This document shows positions 16,226 through 24,621 of a stretch of 64,000 nucleotides of DNA, one piece after another (positions within the stretch are counted from its first letter, which is position 1; each line of letters begins with the position of its first letter). The stretch lies in assembly GCF_003385455.1 (NCBI RefSeq), contig NZ_QNUF01000011.1, forward strand, positions 1 through 64,000, written 5' to 3'. This DNA is from Chryseobacterium rhizosphaerae (GTDB taxonomy: Bacteria; Bacteroidota; Bacteroidia; Flavobacteriales; Weeksellaceae). The translations under genes and the position numbers were made by a program. The notes under the pieces are model-generated. The model saw only the letters and a list, made by a program, of their open reading frames with translations. It made no database searches and was not told where the DNA came from.

Positions 16226-17386
16226 ATGAAAAGATTAGCTATAATTTCATCTTTATTTATAGGAATTTTTGCATTTGCACAGGGTATAAAATTTGAAGAC
16301 GGCAACTTTGCGTCTGTCCTTGCCAAGGCAAAAAAAGAGAATAAACTCATATTCGTTGACGCCTATGCTTCCTGGTGTGGGCCCTGCAAACTGATGGTAA
16401 AAAATATTTTCCCTCTTAAAAATGTAGGTGATTATTATAATTCTCACTTTATCAATGCTAAAATTGATATGGAAAAAGGAGAAGGTATTGAATTGGCTAA
16501 AAAATACAATGTAAAAGTATTTCCTACTTATCTATTCATTGACCCAAGTGGTGAAACTGTACACAGAACCATAGGTTATGTAGAAGAAAAAGACTTTATC
16601 CAATTTGCAAAAGATGCTGAAGATCCTAACAAAAAACTAACGGCATTAAAGCAAAAGTTTGAAAGTGGAGAAAAAGACCCTGAATTTTTAAAAAACCTTG
16701 CTGGTCTTACCCTTTATAATGATACTGAATTTGCCGGTAAAGTACTGAATCGTTATTTTCAACAGAAAACAGCTCTGGATCAGGAAGATGTTCAAATTCT
16801 TCTTTCGGGAACACAAAGTACTGAAAGTCCTCTGTATAAAATATTTCAGGAAAAGAAAGCTGAAATTATTAAGTTTTACCCTGCAGATAAATACGAAAAG
16901 TTTGATAAAAACATTAAAGTAAATACAGTAGCCCAAAAAGCCTATAATACAGAAACAAAATCATGGAATGACAATTATTTCATGACTGGAACCCAAAGCT
17001 TCTTAAGCAAAGAGGAAGCGGAAAAGGTGTTAAAGAGAATGAAAGCTAACAGAGCTTTAAAAAACAAAGATATTCCTGTATATGAAAAACTAATTCTTGA
17101 GCTGTACCAGGATTATTCTACTGCAAGCTCTGGAGAATTAAACTCTCTTGCTTGGAACTTTTTTGAAAATGTAAATACTAAAACTTCTTTAGAAAAAGCT
17201 GTTGCATGGGCACAGGAATCTGTAAAGAAAGATCAGAGCTTTGCCAACACAGATACTCTGGCAAATCTTTATAATAAAATAGGAGATAAGAAAAACGCAA
17301 AAATATGGGCTGAAAAGTCTATTGAACTAGCAAAAACTTCCGGAGAAGATTCAGCAGACACAGAAAAATTATTAAAAAGCCTTTAA
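16226..17386 (+). CDS. Secreted thioredoxin-family protein
   Basis: This 386-aa protein has a signal peptide (MKRLAIISSLFIGIFAFAQ) and an N-terminal thioredoxin fold. The redox motif is WCGPCK (C51, C54) and the cis-proline loop VFPTYLF lies near 95-101. It resembles periplasmic DUF255/thioredoxin-like reductants. The C-terminal 240 residues are helical with TPR-like character (KAVAWAQESVKKD, NLYNKIGDKKNAKIWAEKS) and may bind a partner. The start is chosen because it gives the signal peptide and follows the promoter box. Probably a periplasmic thiol-disulfide oxidoreductase; substrate unknown. Confidence 0.9.
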   Translation: MKRLAIISSLFIGIFAFAQGIKFEDGNFASVLAKAKKENKLIFVDAYASWCGPCKLMVKNIFPLKNVGDYYNSHFINAKIDMEKGEGIELAKKYNVKVFPTYLFIDPSGETVHRTIGYVEEKDFIQFAKDAEDPNKKLTALKQKFESGEKDPEFLKNLAGLTLYNDTEFAGKVLNRYFQQKTALDQEDVQILLSGTQSTESPLYKIFQEKKAEIIKFYPADKYEKFDKNIKVNTVAQKAYNTETKSWNDNYFMTGTQSFLSKEEAEKVLKRMKANRALKNKDIPVYEKLILELYQDYSTASSGELNSLAWNFFENVNTKTSLEKAVAWAQESVKKDQSFANTDTLANLYNKIGDKKNAKIWAEKSIELAKTSGEDSADTEKLLKSL

Positions 17387-17406
17387 TAGATAAAGCATAA
17401 AAAACA

Positions 17407-17437
17407 AAAACCGCAGATTTTATCTGCGGTTTTTTTA
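17407..17437 (+). terminator. Terminator after the thioredoxin-like gene
   Basis: ACCGCAGAT and ATCTGCGGT pair perfectly across a short loop and are followed by TTTTTTT. Confidence 0.93.
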
Positions 17438-17539
17438 TGTTACAACCTTTCCTCAAATCTAGGGTTTACTATTATAGGAAAGGAAATTATCACTTTTCAA
17501 GGGCATTGAAAGATTGTGTATATATGGATACTGCGTCTC

Positions 17540-18562
17540 TTAGTATTCAAATAAGACACTTCCCCATGTAAATCCGCTTCCAAATGCAGAAAGAAGGACC
17601 AGATCTCCCCTTTTTATTTTACCTTCTTCAATGGCTTCACTTAAAGCAATAGGAATAGAAGCCGCCGTTGTATTTCCATATTTCTGGATATTATTAAATA
17701 TTTTATCATCAGGCAATCCGAATTTCTGCTGAACAAACTGAGCAATTCTAAGATTAGCCTGGTGAGGAATAAACATATCAAGGTCTTCAACTGTTTTTCC
17801 AGCTTTGTTTAGGGCTTCTAACATTGTTTCCGGGAACCTTGTTACAGCATGTTTGAATACGAAATTACCGTTCATGATCGGGTAAACTTCTTTATTGGTT
17901 ACATTTTCCGGTTCTTTTCTCATTCTGTCACTCCATCCGAATTTAGAACCTGGAAACTGCGTACAGAGTTCATCTGCATACTTCCCTTCCGAATGCATAT
18001 TTACCGCTAAAATATCTCCTGAAGTTTCGTCTTCTGTAGCACAAAGTACCACGGCCCCTGCTCCGTCTCCGAAAATAACGGAAACACCTCTTCCTTCGTC
18101 AGAAAAATCCAATCCGAAAGAATGAACCTCTGCTCCAACAACAAGAATATTTTTATAGGTACCGGATTTAATAAAGGCATTGGCCACACTCATAGAATAA
18201 ACAAATCCGGAACATTGATTTCTCACATCCAATGCTCCAATGGTATCACATCCCAGCATATCCTGAAGCAAAACCCCACATCCAGGAAAGTAATAATCCG
18301 GTGAAAGTGTTGCAAAAACGATATAATCAATATCTTTAGCTGTAAGACCTGCTTTTGCAAGTGCTTTTTCAGAAGCTTTAAATCCTAGATAAGCAGCAGT
18401 TTCCTGAGAGTCATTCCTGTTCTTACGATGCCTTCTTTCCTTGATTCCTGTCCTTTCTGTAATCCACTCATCATTGGTGGTCATTAATTGGGAAAGATCA
18501 TCATTGGTAACAACATTATCTGGAACATAAAATCCTACTCCTTTTATGGTACTTTTAATCAT
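17540..18562 (-). CDS. fabH: 3-oxoacyl-ACP synthase III (KASIII) family protein
   Basis: This 340-aa thiolase-fold enzyme condenses an acyl-CoA with malonyl-ACP to start fatty-acid synthesis. The catalytic triad is complete: C117 (RNQCSGFVYS), H267 (FIPHQANLRI) and N297 (YGNTTAASIP). The start at 18562 (MIKSTIKGVG) is preferred. A longer frame to 18583 would begin inside the predicted promoter box. It stands alone, away from plsX/rpmF or other fab genes, so it could be a second KASIII with a special primer (for example branched acyl-CoA) rather than the main FabH. That is inference. Confidence 0.9.
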   Translation of the reverse strand: MIKSTIKGVGFYVPDNVVTNDDLSQLMTTNDEWITERTGIKERRHRKNRNDSQETAAYLGFKASEKALAKAGLTAKDIDYIVFATLSPDYYFPGCGVLLQDMLGCDTIGALDVRNQCSGFVYSMSVANAFIKSGTYKNILVVGAEVHSFGLDFSDEGRGVSVIFGDGAGAVVLCATEDETSGDILAVNMHSEGKYADELCTQFPGSKFGWSDRMRKEPENVTNKEVYPIMNGNFVFKHAVTRFPETMLEALNKAGKTVEDLDMFIPHQANLRIAQFVQQKFGLPDDKIFNNIQKYGNTTAASIPIALSEAIEEGKIKRGDLVLLSAFGSGFTWGSVLFEY

Positions 18563-18580
18563 ATAGTTTTTTAATTTTGG

Positions 18581-18588
18581 CAAAGATA
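18581..18588 (-). promoter_or_regulatory. -7 promoter box (TATCTTTG) for fabH
   Basis: An exact TAnnTTTG match on the minus strand ending 18 bases before the fabH ATG. TTTG at 18613-18616 (minus) is a possible -33 element, spaced 24 bases. Confidence 0.6.
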
Positions 18589-18635
18589 AAACTTATTTAA
18601 AACATAGTATTTCAAAATATTAGTATTTTTACTTT

Positions 18636-19535
18636 ATGCCAATTGATACAATATACAGAAGCTCCCAATGTGAATGGGTAGATGTAGAGGCTCCTACAGC
18701 AGAAGACCTTAAATTTCTTCATGAAAGATATGAAATTAACAACCTTCTCCTGGAAGATACCATGGACCCTAACCACCTTCCCAAATATGAAGAGGACGGG
18801 AATGTAAAATTCTTTCTCCTCCGTGAAAGTACGGAACTGGAAAGAAAAAACCTGAATACCATCAGTGACATCAGCACCAAGATCGGAGTTTTCTTAGTGG
18901 ATAATACCATTATCACTATCCACAGGATGAAAACCCGAAGTATTTCTGAGACCAAGAAACAGATTTCAGCAATTCAGGAAGATGTTACTCCTCAAAAAGT
19001 TCTTTTAATGATCGCCATATTGATTATGAAAAGTTTTGATGATGAATCCCTGAGCTTATTTGAAACTATGGATAATATTGAAAATGAGATTTTCCTCAAA
19101 AATACCAATCATACCAGCCAGATCCGAAGACTTTATAAACTGAAAAGGAAGTCCGGATTGAATTCACGGGTATTGGTTATTTCTACCGATGCTATTGACA
19201 AATTTAAACTATTGGACCTTCAGGATTCTGAAATTGTCGATTTAAAAGACAAACATAAGGATGTGGTTGCCGATTTTGACCATTTAAACATACAGATTAC
19301 CAACCTTATTTCTATGTTTCTTGCACTTTCTGATCAAAAAGCCAATCAGGTCATGAAAGTCTTGGCCATCTATTCGGTTTATTTTTTACCAATCACCTTT
19401 ATTGCCGGTGTGTATGGGATGAACTTTGATAATATGCCTGAGCTTCACCATAAATATGGCTATTTTATAACAATGGGAATCATGGCTACTGTAGTAATCA
19501 GTACATTTATCTATGTAAGGCGTAGACAATGGTAA
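18636..19535 (+). CDS. corA: CorA-family magnesium/cobalt channel
   Basis: This 299-aa divalent-cation channel of the CorA family has a soluble N-terminal funnel (about 1-235) with long helices. Two C-terminal transmembrane helices follow (about 240-259 and 276-294). The selectivity signature YGMNF (G261-M262-N263) lies between them, and the C-terminus is basic (YVRRRQW). Length is normal for the family. It is transcribed divergently from fabH and lies just upstream of a patatin gene in the same direction. Mg, Co or Ni cannot be distinguished from sequence. Confidence 0.94.
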   Translation: MPIDTIYRSSQCEWVDVEAPTAEDLKFLHERYEINNLLLEDTMDPNHLPKYEEDGNVKFFLLRESTELERKNLNTISDISTKIGVFLVDNTIITIHRMKTRSISETKKQISAIQEDVTPQKVLLMIAILIMKSFDDESLSLFETMDNIENEIFLKNTNHTSQIRRLYKLKRKSGLNSRVLVISTDAIDKFKLLDLQDSEIVDLKDKHKDVVADFDHLNIQITNLISMFLALSDQKANQVMKVLAIYSVYFLPITFIAGVYGMNFDNMPELHHKYGYFITMGIMATVVISTFIYVRRRQW

Positions 19536-19637
19536 TCTGAAGACCATAAACAGCAGGCAAAAAAATAAAAGAGGAGCAGTACCATCAGTTCACTGAGAGA
19601 TCGCTCTATCTTTTCCAACACCACAAAACAAAAGACT

Positions 19638-21224
19638 ATGAAAACTGAGGATCTTAACAAAATTCTGGAAGATGATTCGCTTTCATCAGGATCAAAAGAA
19701 AAACTTGCAGCCCTGCATGAAAATATTTCATCCAAGGAATTCTCTGATCTACTCGACCACCAAGGAAATCAGTATGTAGAGTTTGTCCAGGAAGGTGGCG
19801 GCGTCTGGGGAAGTGCGTTGGTAGGCTATCTTTATGGCCTGGAAATCTTTGGAATCCGTTTTTTAAAGGTAGCAGGAACCAGTGCCGGAGCTATTAACAC
19901 GATGTTGATTGCAGCTTGTAAAACGAAAGAGGAAGCCAAAAGTGAGCTTATTAAAGAGATTCTTTTCAGCTGGAATTTTGCAGACTTTATGGATGGAAAA
20001 ACGTATGTAAAAACAACCCTCCATTCTATGCTGAACAATAAAAACTTCTTTACCATTAATCTCATTATTGCCGCAGCCCTGTTTATTATCCTGATCAGTA
20101 TCCCATTCGCAGTTTCATCAGAAACGATACTGAATGCCAAGCTTATGTTTCTGATCCCTCTGATTCCGGCAATTATTCTCTTTTTCTGTATCAAAAAACT
20201 CTACAACAATTTCAGAAAAGAAAACAGCGGACTTAACCCCGGAAATGTTTTCACGGATACCATGAAGAACGCGCTCGATAGTTTTGGAATAAAAACTGTT
20301 GCCAATCTTAATGAAAAATTTATCCGGAAGGAACACAGCCTCAACCTCAACTATCGCTATGGAAACGGAGAGGAATATTATACGCGGGCTTTGCAGAGTA
20401 TAGAAAAGATTAAAACTAAAAATCTGGAACATATTGACCAGACCCGATATAGAATTTTCTATGAAAGTGCCCTTAATAATGATTATTATAAAAACAACCC
20501 ATTTTATCAGTTAAGATCAGAATATATTGTAATCACCACAGATATTAACGCTAAAATAAAGGTAGAGCTTCCCACTATGGCCAATTTGTATTGGTCCGAA
20601 GAAGAGCTCAAGCACATCAGCCCTGCTGAATTTGTCAGAGCTTCCATGTCTGTCCCTTTCTTTTTTGAACCTTTTCAAAAAAGGATCAATAAGGATGAAG
20701 ATTCTGTGAAATATGCCTGGAAATTCTGGATGAACACCCAACAGCAAGATATTAATCCTGTAGGCGTATTTATTGATGGTGGCAGTATCTCCAATTTTCC
20801 GATCGATATATTCCATGCAGATGAAGTTTTCTACCCGAGAATGCCCCTTTTTGGAGTACAATTGACCAATGATTCCGATATTCTTTCTGAGAAGGGAAAA
20901 ACAAGCGAGGAAATTCTTAAAACACCCTTCAGTTATGCAGGAAATATCATCAGTACTTTAAAAGGCTTTAATGACAAAACCTTTCTTACCAAGCATACTT
21001 TTTATCATCTGTTCAGTATACAAACCGTCAATTGCGGAAACAGCAGCTGGCTTAACTTCTTTATGAAAAAAGAGGAAAAGGAAGAACTTTTCAACAGAGG
21101 TTTTCAGGCAGCCCTCGATTTTCTCAACCAGTTTGACTGGGAGAAATACAAGTATGAAAGAATGATGCTCTCTATGAAAGAGAAAAAGATCCTGAAAGAA
21201 GAAGATACCCCTACCGTGGGATAA
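19638..21224 (+). CDS. Patatin-like phospholipase with an internal transmembrane hairpin
   Basis: This 528-aa protein is a predicted Ser-Asp dyad lipid acyl hydrolase. The oxyanion loop GGGVWG spans 53-58, the nucleophile elbow GTSAG has S82, and the acid is D380 in IDGGSISNFP. Between them sit two hydrophobic helices (about 138-160 and 168-186) that look like a membrane hairpin inserted into the catalytic domain. This insertion is not part of the basic patatin fold. No signal peptide is seen, so the catalytic part is probably cytoplasmic and membrane-attached. It follows corA by 102 bp. Substrate unknown; membrane phospholipid is likely. Confidence 0.88.
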   Translation: MKTEDLNKILEDDSLSSGSKEKLAALHENISSKEFSDLLDHQGNQYVEFVQEGGGVWGSALVGYLYGLEIFGIRFLKVAGTSAGAINTMLIAACKTKEEAKSELIKEILFSWNFADFMDGKTYVKTTLHSMLNNKNFFTINLIIAAALFIILISIPFAVSSETILNAKLMFLIPLIPAIILFFCIKKLYNNFRKENSGLNPGNVFTDTMKNALDSFGIKTVANLNEKFIRKEHSLNLNYRYGNGEEYYTRALQSIEKIKTKNLEHIDQTRYRIFYESALNNDYYKNNPFYQLRSEYIVITTDINAKIKVELPTMANLYWSEEELKHISPAEFVRASMSVPFFFEPFQKRINKDEDSVKYAWKFWMNTQQQDINPVGVFIDGGSISNFPIDIFHADEVFYPRMPLFGVQLTNDSDILSEKGKTSEEILKTPFSYAGNIISTLKGFNDKTFLTKHTFYHLFSIQTVNCGNSSWLNFFMKKEEKEELFNRGFQAALDFLNQFDWEKYKYERMMLSMKEKKILKEEDTPTVG

Positions 21225-21319
21225 GGATTTTTAAGTATTTTTGTTAAGCAAAAATAGATTACGAAATATATCTGTGAATGCCGTGGAGAAAATGCTGAGT
21301 AAATAAAACCTTTCCAGAA

Positions 21320-21772
21320 ATGAAAAAAAATATTGCACAAAAATTCTCCATTATTCTTTCAATTTTAATTGTAATATTGATTGTGTTGAGTTTTGTTCAT
21401 GAGAGTTTCTGGATAAAACAGATGCTCAAAAAACCCAGATATACGGTAGCAGAGGCTACTACAGACAGGCATCAGAAGAATAACAATGGTGTAGGAACAG
21501 ATTATAAATACCGGGTTAAAGACAAAATATATTTCGCAACTACAAATTGTTCTTACCAAAAAGGGGATCAGTTTCTTATCATTTTTGATTCTCTAAAACC
21601 TAAAAATGCAAAGGTCCTTGGTATCTACTCTATTGAAAATTATCTTATCGATTTAAAAATTCCTGTCAATGGTTGGAAGTATGAAGATGTTCCCTTTAAA
21701 ATAGACAGCAATACCATAAAAAAATATGTACAGGACGGGAACATTGAACCCTTTGAATACGATCAGGAATAA
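21320..21772 (+). CDS. Membrane-anchored protein of unknown function
   Basis: This 150-aa protein has one N-terminal transmembrane helix (about 9-29: SIILSILIVILIVLSF) and a polar domain of about 115 residues with predicted beta strands (YKYRVKDKIYFATTNCSYQKGDQFLIIFD). The phrase GDQFLIIFDSLKPKNAKVLG resembles small DUF3592-like or SH3-like beta domains, but I do not recognise a family with confidence. It follows the patatin gene by 95 bp and may be co-transcribed. A bidirectional terminator follows. Confidence 0.7.
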   Translation: MKKNIAQKFSIILSILIVILIVLSFVHESFWIKQMLKKPRYTVAEATTDRHQKNNNGVGTDYKYRVKDKIYFATTNCSYQKGDQFLIIFDSLKPKNAKVLGIYSIENYLIDLKIPVNGWKYEDVPFKIDSNTIKKYVQDGNIEPFEYDQE

Positions 21773-21804
21773 CTATCAAGGAGAACAGTAAATTCGGAAA
21801 AAAA

Positions 21805-21845
21805 TAAGTTGAACTTACTTCAGAAAATCCGAAGAAGTCAACTTA
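21805..21845. terminator. Convergent terminator hairpin
   Basis: TAAGTTGA (21805-21812) pairs with TCAACTTA (21838-21845), and ACTTC pairs with GAAGA-type bases inside. It lies between convergent genes, with A-rich sequence on the left and T-rich on the right, so it could serve both. Confidence 0.7.
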
Positions 21846-21856
21846 CTTTTATACCA

Positions 21857-22387
21857 TTATAATGTATCCAAAAAGTCCATATACATCGGAACACTTCTTT
21901 CAATCCATTCCTCAGAAGAATTACGTTCTATTCCGTAATATACAAAAGGTTCCTTATACTCTGCTTTGATATAGTCAAAGGTCAATTCATAAGGCTGAAA
22001 AAGTTCATTCATCGTATATTTATATTCTCCGGACGCACTATAGCCATCTTCATCAATTCCTGCAGTAACAGCCAAAGACATTTTTTTGCCTCCCAGCTTA
22101 TAACCGCTGTTACTTCCATAAGCCCAGCCATACAAAACAACCTCATCCAGCCATTGTTTTAACAGCGGTGGACTGCTAAACCAGTAAAAGGGAAACTGAA
22201 ATACAATTTTATCATAAGATTCCATCAATTCCTGTTCTTTAGCCACATTAATCTTCCCATCAGGATATGCTTCATACAACTGATGAACAGTATATTTTTC
22301 AGGAAATTTTTTGAGTTCTTCAATCCATCTTTTATTGATTACAGATTTTTCAATATCAGGATGAGTGACAATAATTAAGGTTTTCAT
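21857..22387 (-). CDS. NAD(P)H-dependent oxidoreductase, flavodoxin-like (MdaB/KefF type)
   Basis: This 176-aa protein of the NQO1/KefF/MdaB flavodoxin-like group transfers hydride from NAD(P)H through FMN/FAD to quinones or nitro compounds. It begins MKTLIIVTHPDIEKSVINKRW, carries FQFPFYWFSSPPLLKQWLDEV (seen in part: FPFYWFSSPPLLKQW) and ends in a helical tail. These are family hallmarks of the flavin-binding loops. It is divergent from an HxlR regulator across a 91-bp region with a perfect inverted repeat, so it is probably induced by an electrophile or quinone through that regulator. Confidence 0.9.
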   Translation of the reverse strand: MKTLIIVTHPDIEKSVINKRWIEELKKFPEKYTVHQLYEAYPDGKINVAKEQELMESYDKIVFQFPFYWFSSPPLLKQWLDEVVLYGWAYGSNSGYKLGGKKMSLAVTAGIDEDGYSASGEYKYTMNELFQPYELTFDYIKAEYKEPFVYYGIERNSSEEWIERSVPMYMDFLDTL

Positions 22388-22406
22388 TCAATTTAAATTT
22401 CTATTG

Positions 22407-22414
22407 CAAAAATA
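22407..22414 (-). promoter_or_regulatory. -7 promoter box (TATTTTTG) for the oxidoreductase
   Basis: An exact TAnnTTTG match on the minus strand, 19 bases upstream of the oxidoreductase ATG. Confidence 0.55.
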
Positions 22415-22423
22415 CGATACGTA

Positions 22424-22477
22424 ACTTACATTTCGTACATTAGCAACCTATTGTATGGTACTATAAAAAATGTAAGT
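22424..22477. promoter_or_regulatory. Inverted-repeat operator in the divergent HxlR promoter region
   Basis: ACTTACATTT (22424-22433) and AAATGTAAGT (22468-22477) are exact 10-bp complements separated by 34 bp. One arm lies just upstream of the oxidoreductase -7 box; the other touches the base before the HxlR start codon. This placement fits two binding sites for a dimeric HxlR regulator that represses both genes. A second GTAC-type symmetry (CGTAC, GGTAC) lies between the arms. Confidence 0.6.
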
Positions 22478-22478
22478 A

Positions 22479-22853
22479 ATGACTAAAATAAAGGAAACCT
22501 CAACTAATTTCGCCAATAAAAAGGCTCTTGCTGATGAATGTCCGGAAATCTATGCTTCCAACCTTATTGGAGGACAGTGGTCTTTGGCTATCTGCTGTTA
22601 TCTGATCAACGGAAAAATGCGGTTTGGAGAGCTTAGAAAAAAGCTTCAGAATATTACGGAACGTATGCTTACCTTACAGCTTCGGAGGCTTGAGGAAGAG
22701 AAAATTATTACCAGAACTGTTTTTGCAGAAGTTCCACCTCGGGTAGAATATGAGCTTACAGAGATTGGGTATAAACTGAAACCTATTATTCTGGAGTTTG
22801 AAAAGTGGGGAAATGAGCATAAACAGCTTATGAAAAAAGCAGAACAAAGATAA
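22479..22853 (+). CDS. HxlR-family winged-helix transcriptional regulator
   Basis: This 124-aa protein has the HxlR pattern: CPEIYASNLIGGQWSLAICCYL, then MRFGELRKKLQNITERMLTLQLRRLEEEKIITR (recognition helix region, shown here only by name), then VPPRVEYELTEIGYKLKPII. The N-terminal Cys (near residue 19) sits in the position used for redox or electrophile sensing in YodB/HypR relatives. It is divergent from the flavin oxidoreductase and likely controls it. Confidence 0.92.
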   Translation: MTKIKETSTNFANKKALADECPEIYASNLIGGQWSLAICCYLINGKMRFGELRKKLQNITERMLTLQLRRLEEEKIITRTVFAEVPPRVEYELTEIGYKLKPIILEFEKWGNEHKQLMKKAEQR

Positions 22854-22896
22854 AAGATTCTTTATTTTATGTACATTTAATCTTTAAACTAATACT

Positions 22897-23406
22897 ATGA
22901 AAAACCTACCTTTTCTGATTTCCTTTACAATAAGTGTTCTCTTCGGAACATGGGTCAATGCACAAAAAATTTCCGACGGCCAGACCCTTGAAGTCAATGG
23001 AATGAGCATTACTTTCAATATCCTCAATAAAGAGAGTGTAGAATCTGGTGGAAAATCTTATGACCGTTATAAAGTTTCTGCTTCGGTAAAAAACACTTCA
23101 GATAAGTCTTATACGATCAGGCTATCTTCTTTTCCGCAGATTGTGAGCAATATCGGACTTGTAGAATTAGACTGTATCAATGCTACCGGTGCAAGACTGA
23201 CATCCAAAAAGATTGAACTTAAAATGAAGGCACAGATGATTAATGTGACCTACTCTGCTTATGACAAATCCGGAAAGTTTATAACCAGTACCATTCCCGT
23301 AACCGGCAGTTATTATTTTGATCCCGGAGATACCATCAGTGATAATGCTATTTTTATTGTTCCTCAGGGTGAAAAACCTGATGTTTCCGTAAGAAGTCTA
23401 AGATAG
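22897..23406 (+). CDS. Secreted protein of unknown function
   Basis: This 169-aa protein has a signal peptide ending WVNAQ (residue 23) and a beta-rich mature domain (NGMSITFNILNKESV, KVSASVKNTSDKSYTIRL). The pattern resembles small immunoglobulin-like or DUF-type beta sandwiches that carry a KNTSDKSY segment, but no named family is claimed. It lies 43 bp after the HxlR gene in the same direction. It is followed by a convergent terminator. Confidence 0.75.
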   Translation: MKNLPFLISFTISVLFGTWVNAQKISDGQTLEVNGMSITFNILNKESVESGGKSYDRYKVSASVKNTSDKSYTIRLSSFPQIVSNIGLVELDCINATGARLTSKKIELKMKAQMINVTYSAYDKSGKFITSTIPVTGSYYFDPGDTISDNAIFIVPQGEKPDVSVRSLR

Positions 23407-23414
23407 AATATGAG

Positions 23415-23443
23415 TTGTGCCGACAGAATATCAGTCGACACAA
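23415..23443. terminator. Hairpin between convergent genes
   Basis: TTGTG-C-CGAC pairs with GTCG-A-CACAA with one mismatch in each arm. T-rich sequence (ATTATTTTTTA) follows on the plus strand. Confidence 0.6.
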
Positions 23444-23462
23444 TTCATCTTAAAATTATTTT

Positions 23463-24023
23463 TTATTTTTCTTCAGCCTGTTTCCATAATGGATTATGCT
23501 CCAAAACCTTATGATAAACAGGACAGCTTTCTGCATGAGATCCTTTCAGATATCCCGTGCTCATTAAAAACTCATTCACAATCTCTCCTCCTGTAAATTT
23601 GAATGTTTTTTTGAAAAGCTTCATCCATTCCTGTAATGTCTTAGGATGGTGATGTTCCAGCCATTTCTCAAAAGAACCAAAGTCTTTCTGCAGTCCTACA
23701 ATAGTTTTGGCATTTTCAATCGCAGCATTTACCTTTAGTTTATTTCTGATAATTCCCGGATCACCTAACAGTCTTTCACGGTCTTCTTCAGTATAAGCAG
23801 CCACTTCCTGAATGTCAAAATTACTGTATGCTTTTCTGAAGCTTTCTTCTTTTTTCAAAACCGTTTCCCAGCTCAGACCTGCCTGATTAATTTCCAGAAG
23901 CAGTCTCCCAAACAACTCATTATCATCATGAATCGGAAACCCATAAAAATTATCATGATAATTTTTGTGCAGTTCTTTTCTGCTTTCAGGCTGCATGCCA
24001 TCTATGGCTAAACAATAACTCAT
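23463..24023 (-). CDS. tag: DNA-3-methyladenine glycosylase I
   Basis: This 186-aa protein excises 3-methyladenine from DNA as the first step of base-excision repair. The zinc-binding set is visible: C4 (MSYC), H23 in NYHDNFYG, and H163/C167 in GSHAESCPVYH. The family core LLLEINQAGLSWETVL and the catalytic-pocket segment FKFTGGEIVNEFLMSTGYL are also present. The first helix diverges from the common RCxW start (MSYCLAIDG). It overlaps the upstream MazG-like gene by four bases (ATGA-type), so the two are translationally coupled. Confidence 0.93.
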   Translation of the reverse strand: MSYCLAIDGMQPESRKELHKNYHDNFYGFPIHDDNELFGRLLLEINQAGLSWETVLKKEESFRKAYSNFDIQEVAAYTEEDRERLLGDPGIIRNKLKVNAAIENAKTIVGLQKDFGSFEKWLEHHHPKTLQEWMKLFKKTFKFTGGEIVNEFLMSTGYLKGSHAESCPVYHKVLEHNPLWKQAEEK

Positions 24024-24346
24024 TTAAATATATTTTCTGTTTTCGTTAAAAAATTTTCCAGGGCTTCTTTCATATCAATTCCGGTGCGGTCTGCTAATAC
24101 AATCAGCCACCAGATATTCTTGCCCAGTTTATCTTCCAGTTCTGCAGCTGAATCTTTTTTCAGCCATCTTTTCTGATGAGACATTATATTTCTTCCCACC
24201 AATCCTGCATCGGTAAGGTAAGCAAGTGCATCTTCTTCAAGGGTCCATTCCGTTCCATGATGCTGTATTTCAAGCTGATGATACTTTTCTCTGATATCCA
24301 GGGAACGTTCTATAATTTTGTCAAAACTGTTTGTATCCATAATCAT
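24020..24346 (-). CDS. MazG-like protein
   Basis: This 108-aa helical protein contains IREKYHQLEIQHHGTEWTLEEDALAYLTDAGLVGR (in part: EIQHHGTEWTLEEDALAYL) and KLGKNIWWLIVLADRTGID. This resembles MazG-like nucleotide pyrophosphohydrolase relatives, with E-rich helices that would bind magnesium. Coupling to tag suggests a joint role in handling damaged bases: cleaning the nucleotide pool while Tag repairs DNA. That is inference. A second ATG lies two codons downstream (24340) and may be the real start. Confidence 0.75.
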   Translation of the reverse strand: MIMDTNSFDKIIERSLDIREKYHQLEIQHHGTEWTLEEDALAYLTDAGLVGRNIMSHQKRWLKKDSAAELEDKLGKNIWWLIVLADRTGIDMKEALENFLTKTENIFK

Positions 24347-24587
24347 ATGTATTTAAGAGAGTTACTCTCTATATCAATTTTTAGAGGATAAAGATAAGGC
24401 AGGGTTGTGACAACTGTTAGTCAGGAGTGGTTTAAATTTTAATTTTAATCCTATTTGTCCTGCTTTCAATTTTGAAATATACTATAAATTAGATTATTGT
24501 AGGCCGGCAGGTCAGTATTCCACTATTTCTTTATGGATCAACAGGATGAATTCTTACAATTTATAGAGCTTACATTAAAATAAAGTG

Positions 24588-24595
24588 TAGTTTTG
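24588..24595 (+). promoter_or_regulatory. -7 promoter box (TAGTTTTG)
   Basis: An exact TAnnTTTG match that ends five bases before an ATG at 24601 and 26 bases before the ATG at 24622. The spacing favours the second ATG for the small protein. The rest of the 24347-24587 spacer shows no gene. Confidence 0.6.
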
Positions 24596-24621
24596 TAAAA
24601 ATGTCACACACAGGAATCCAT

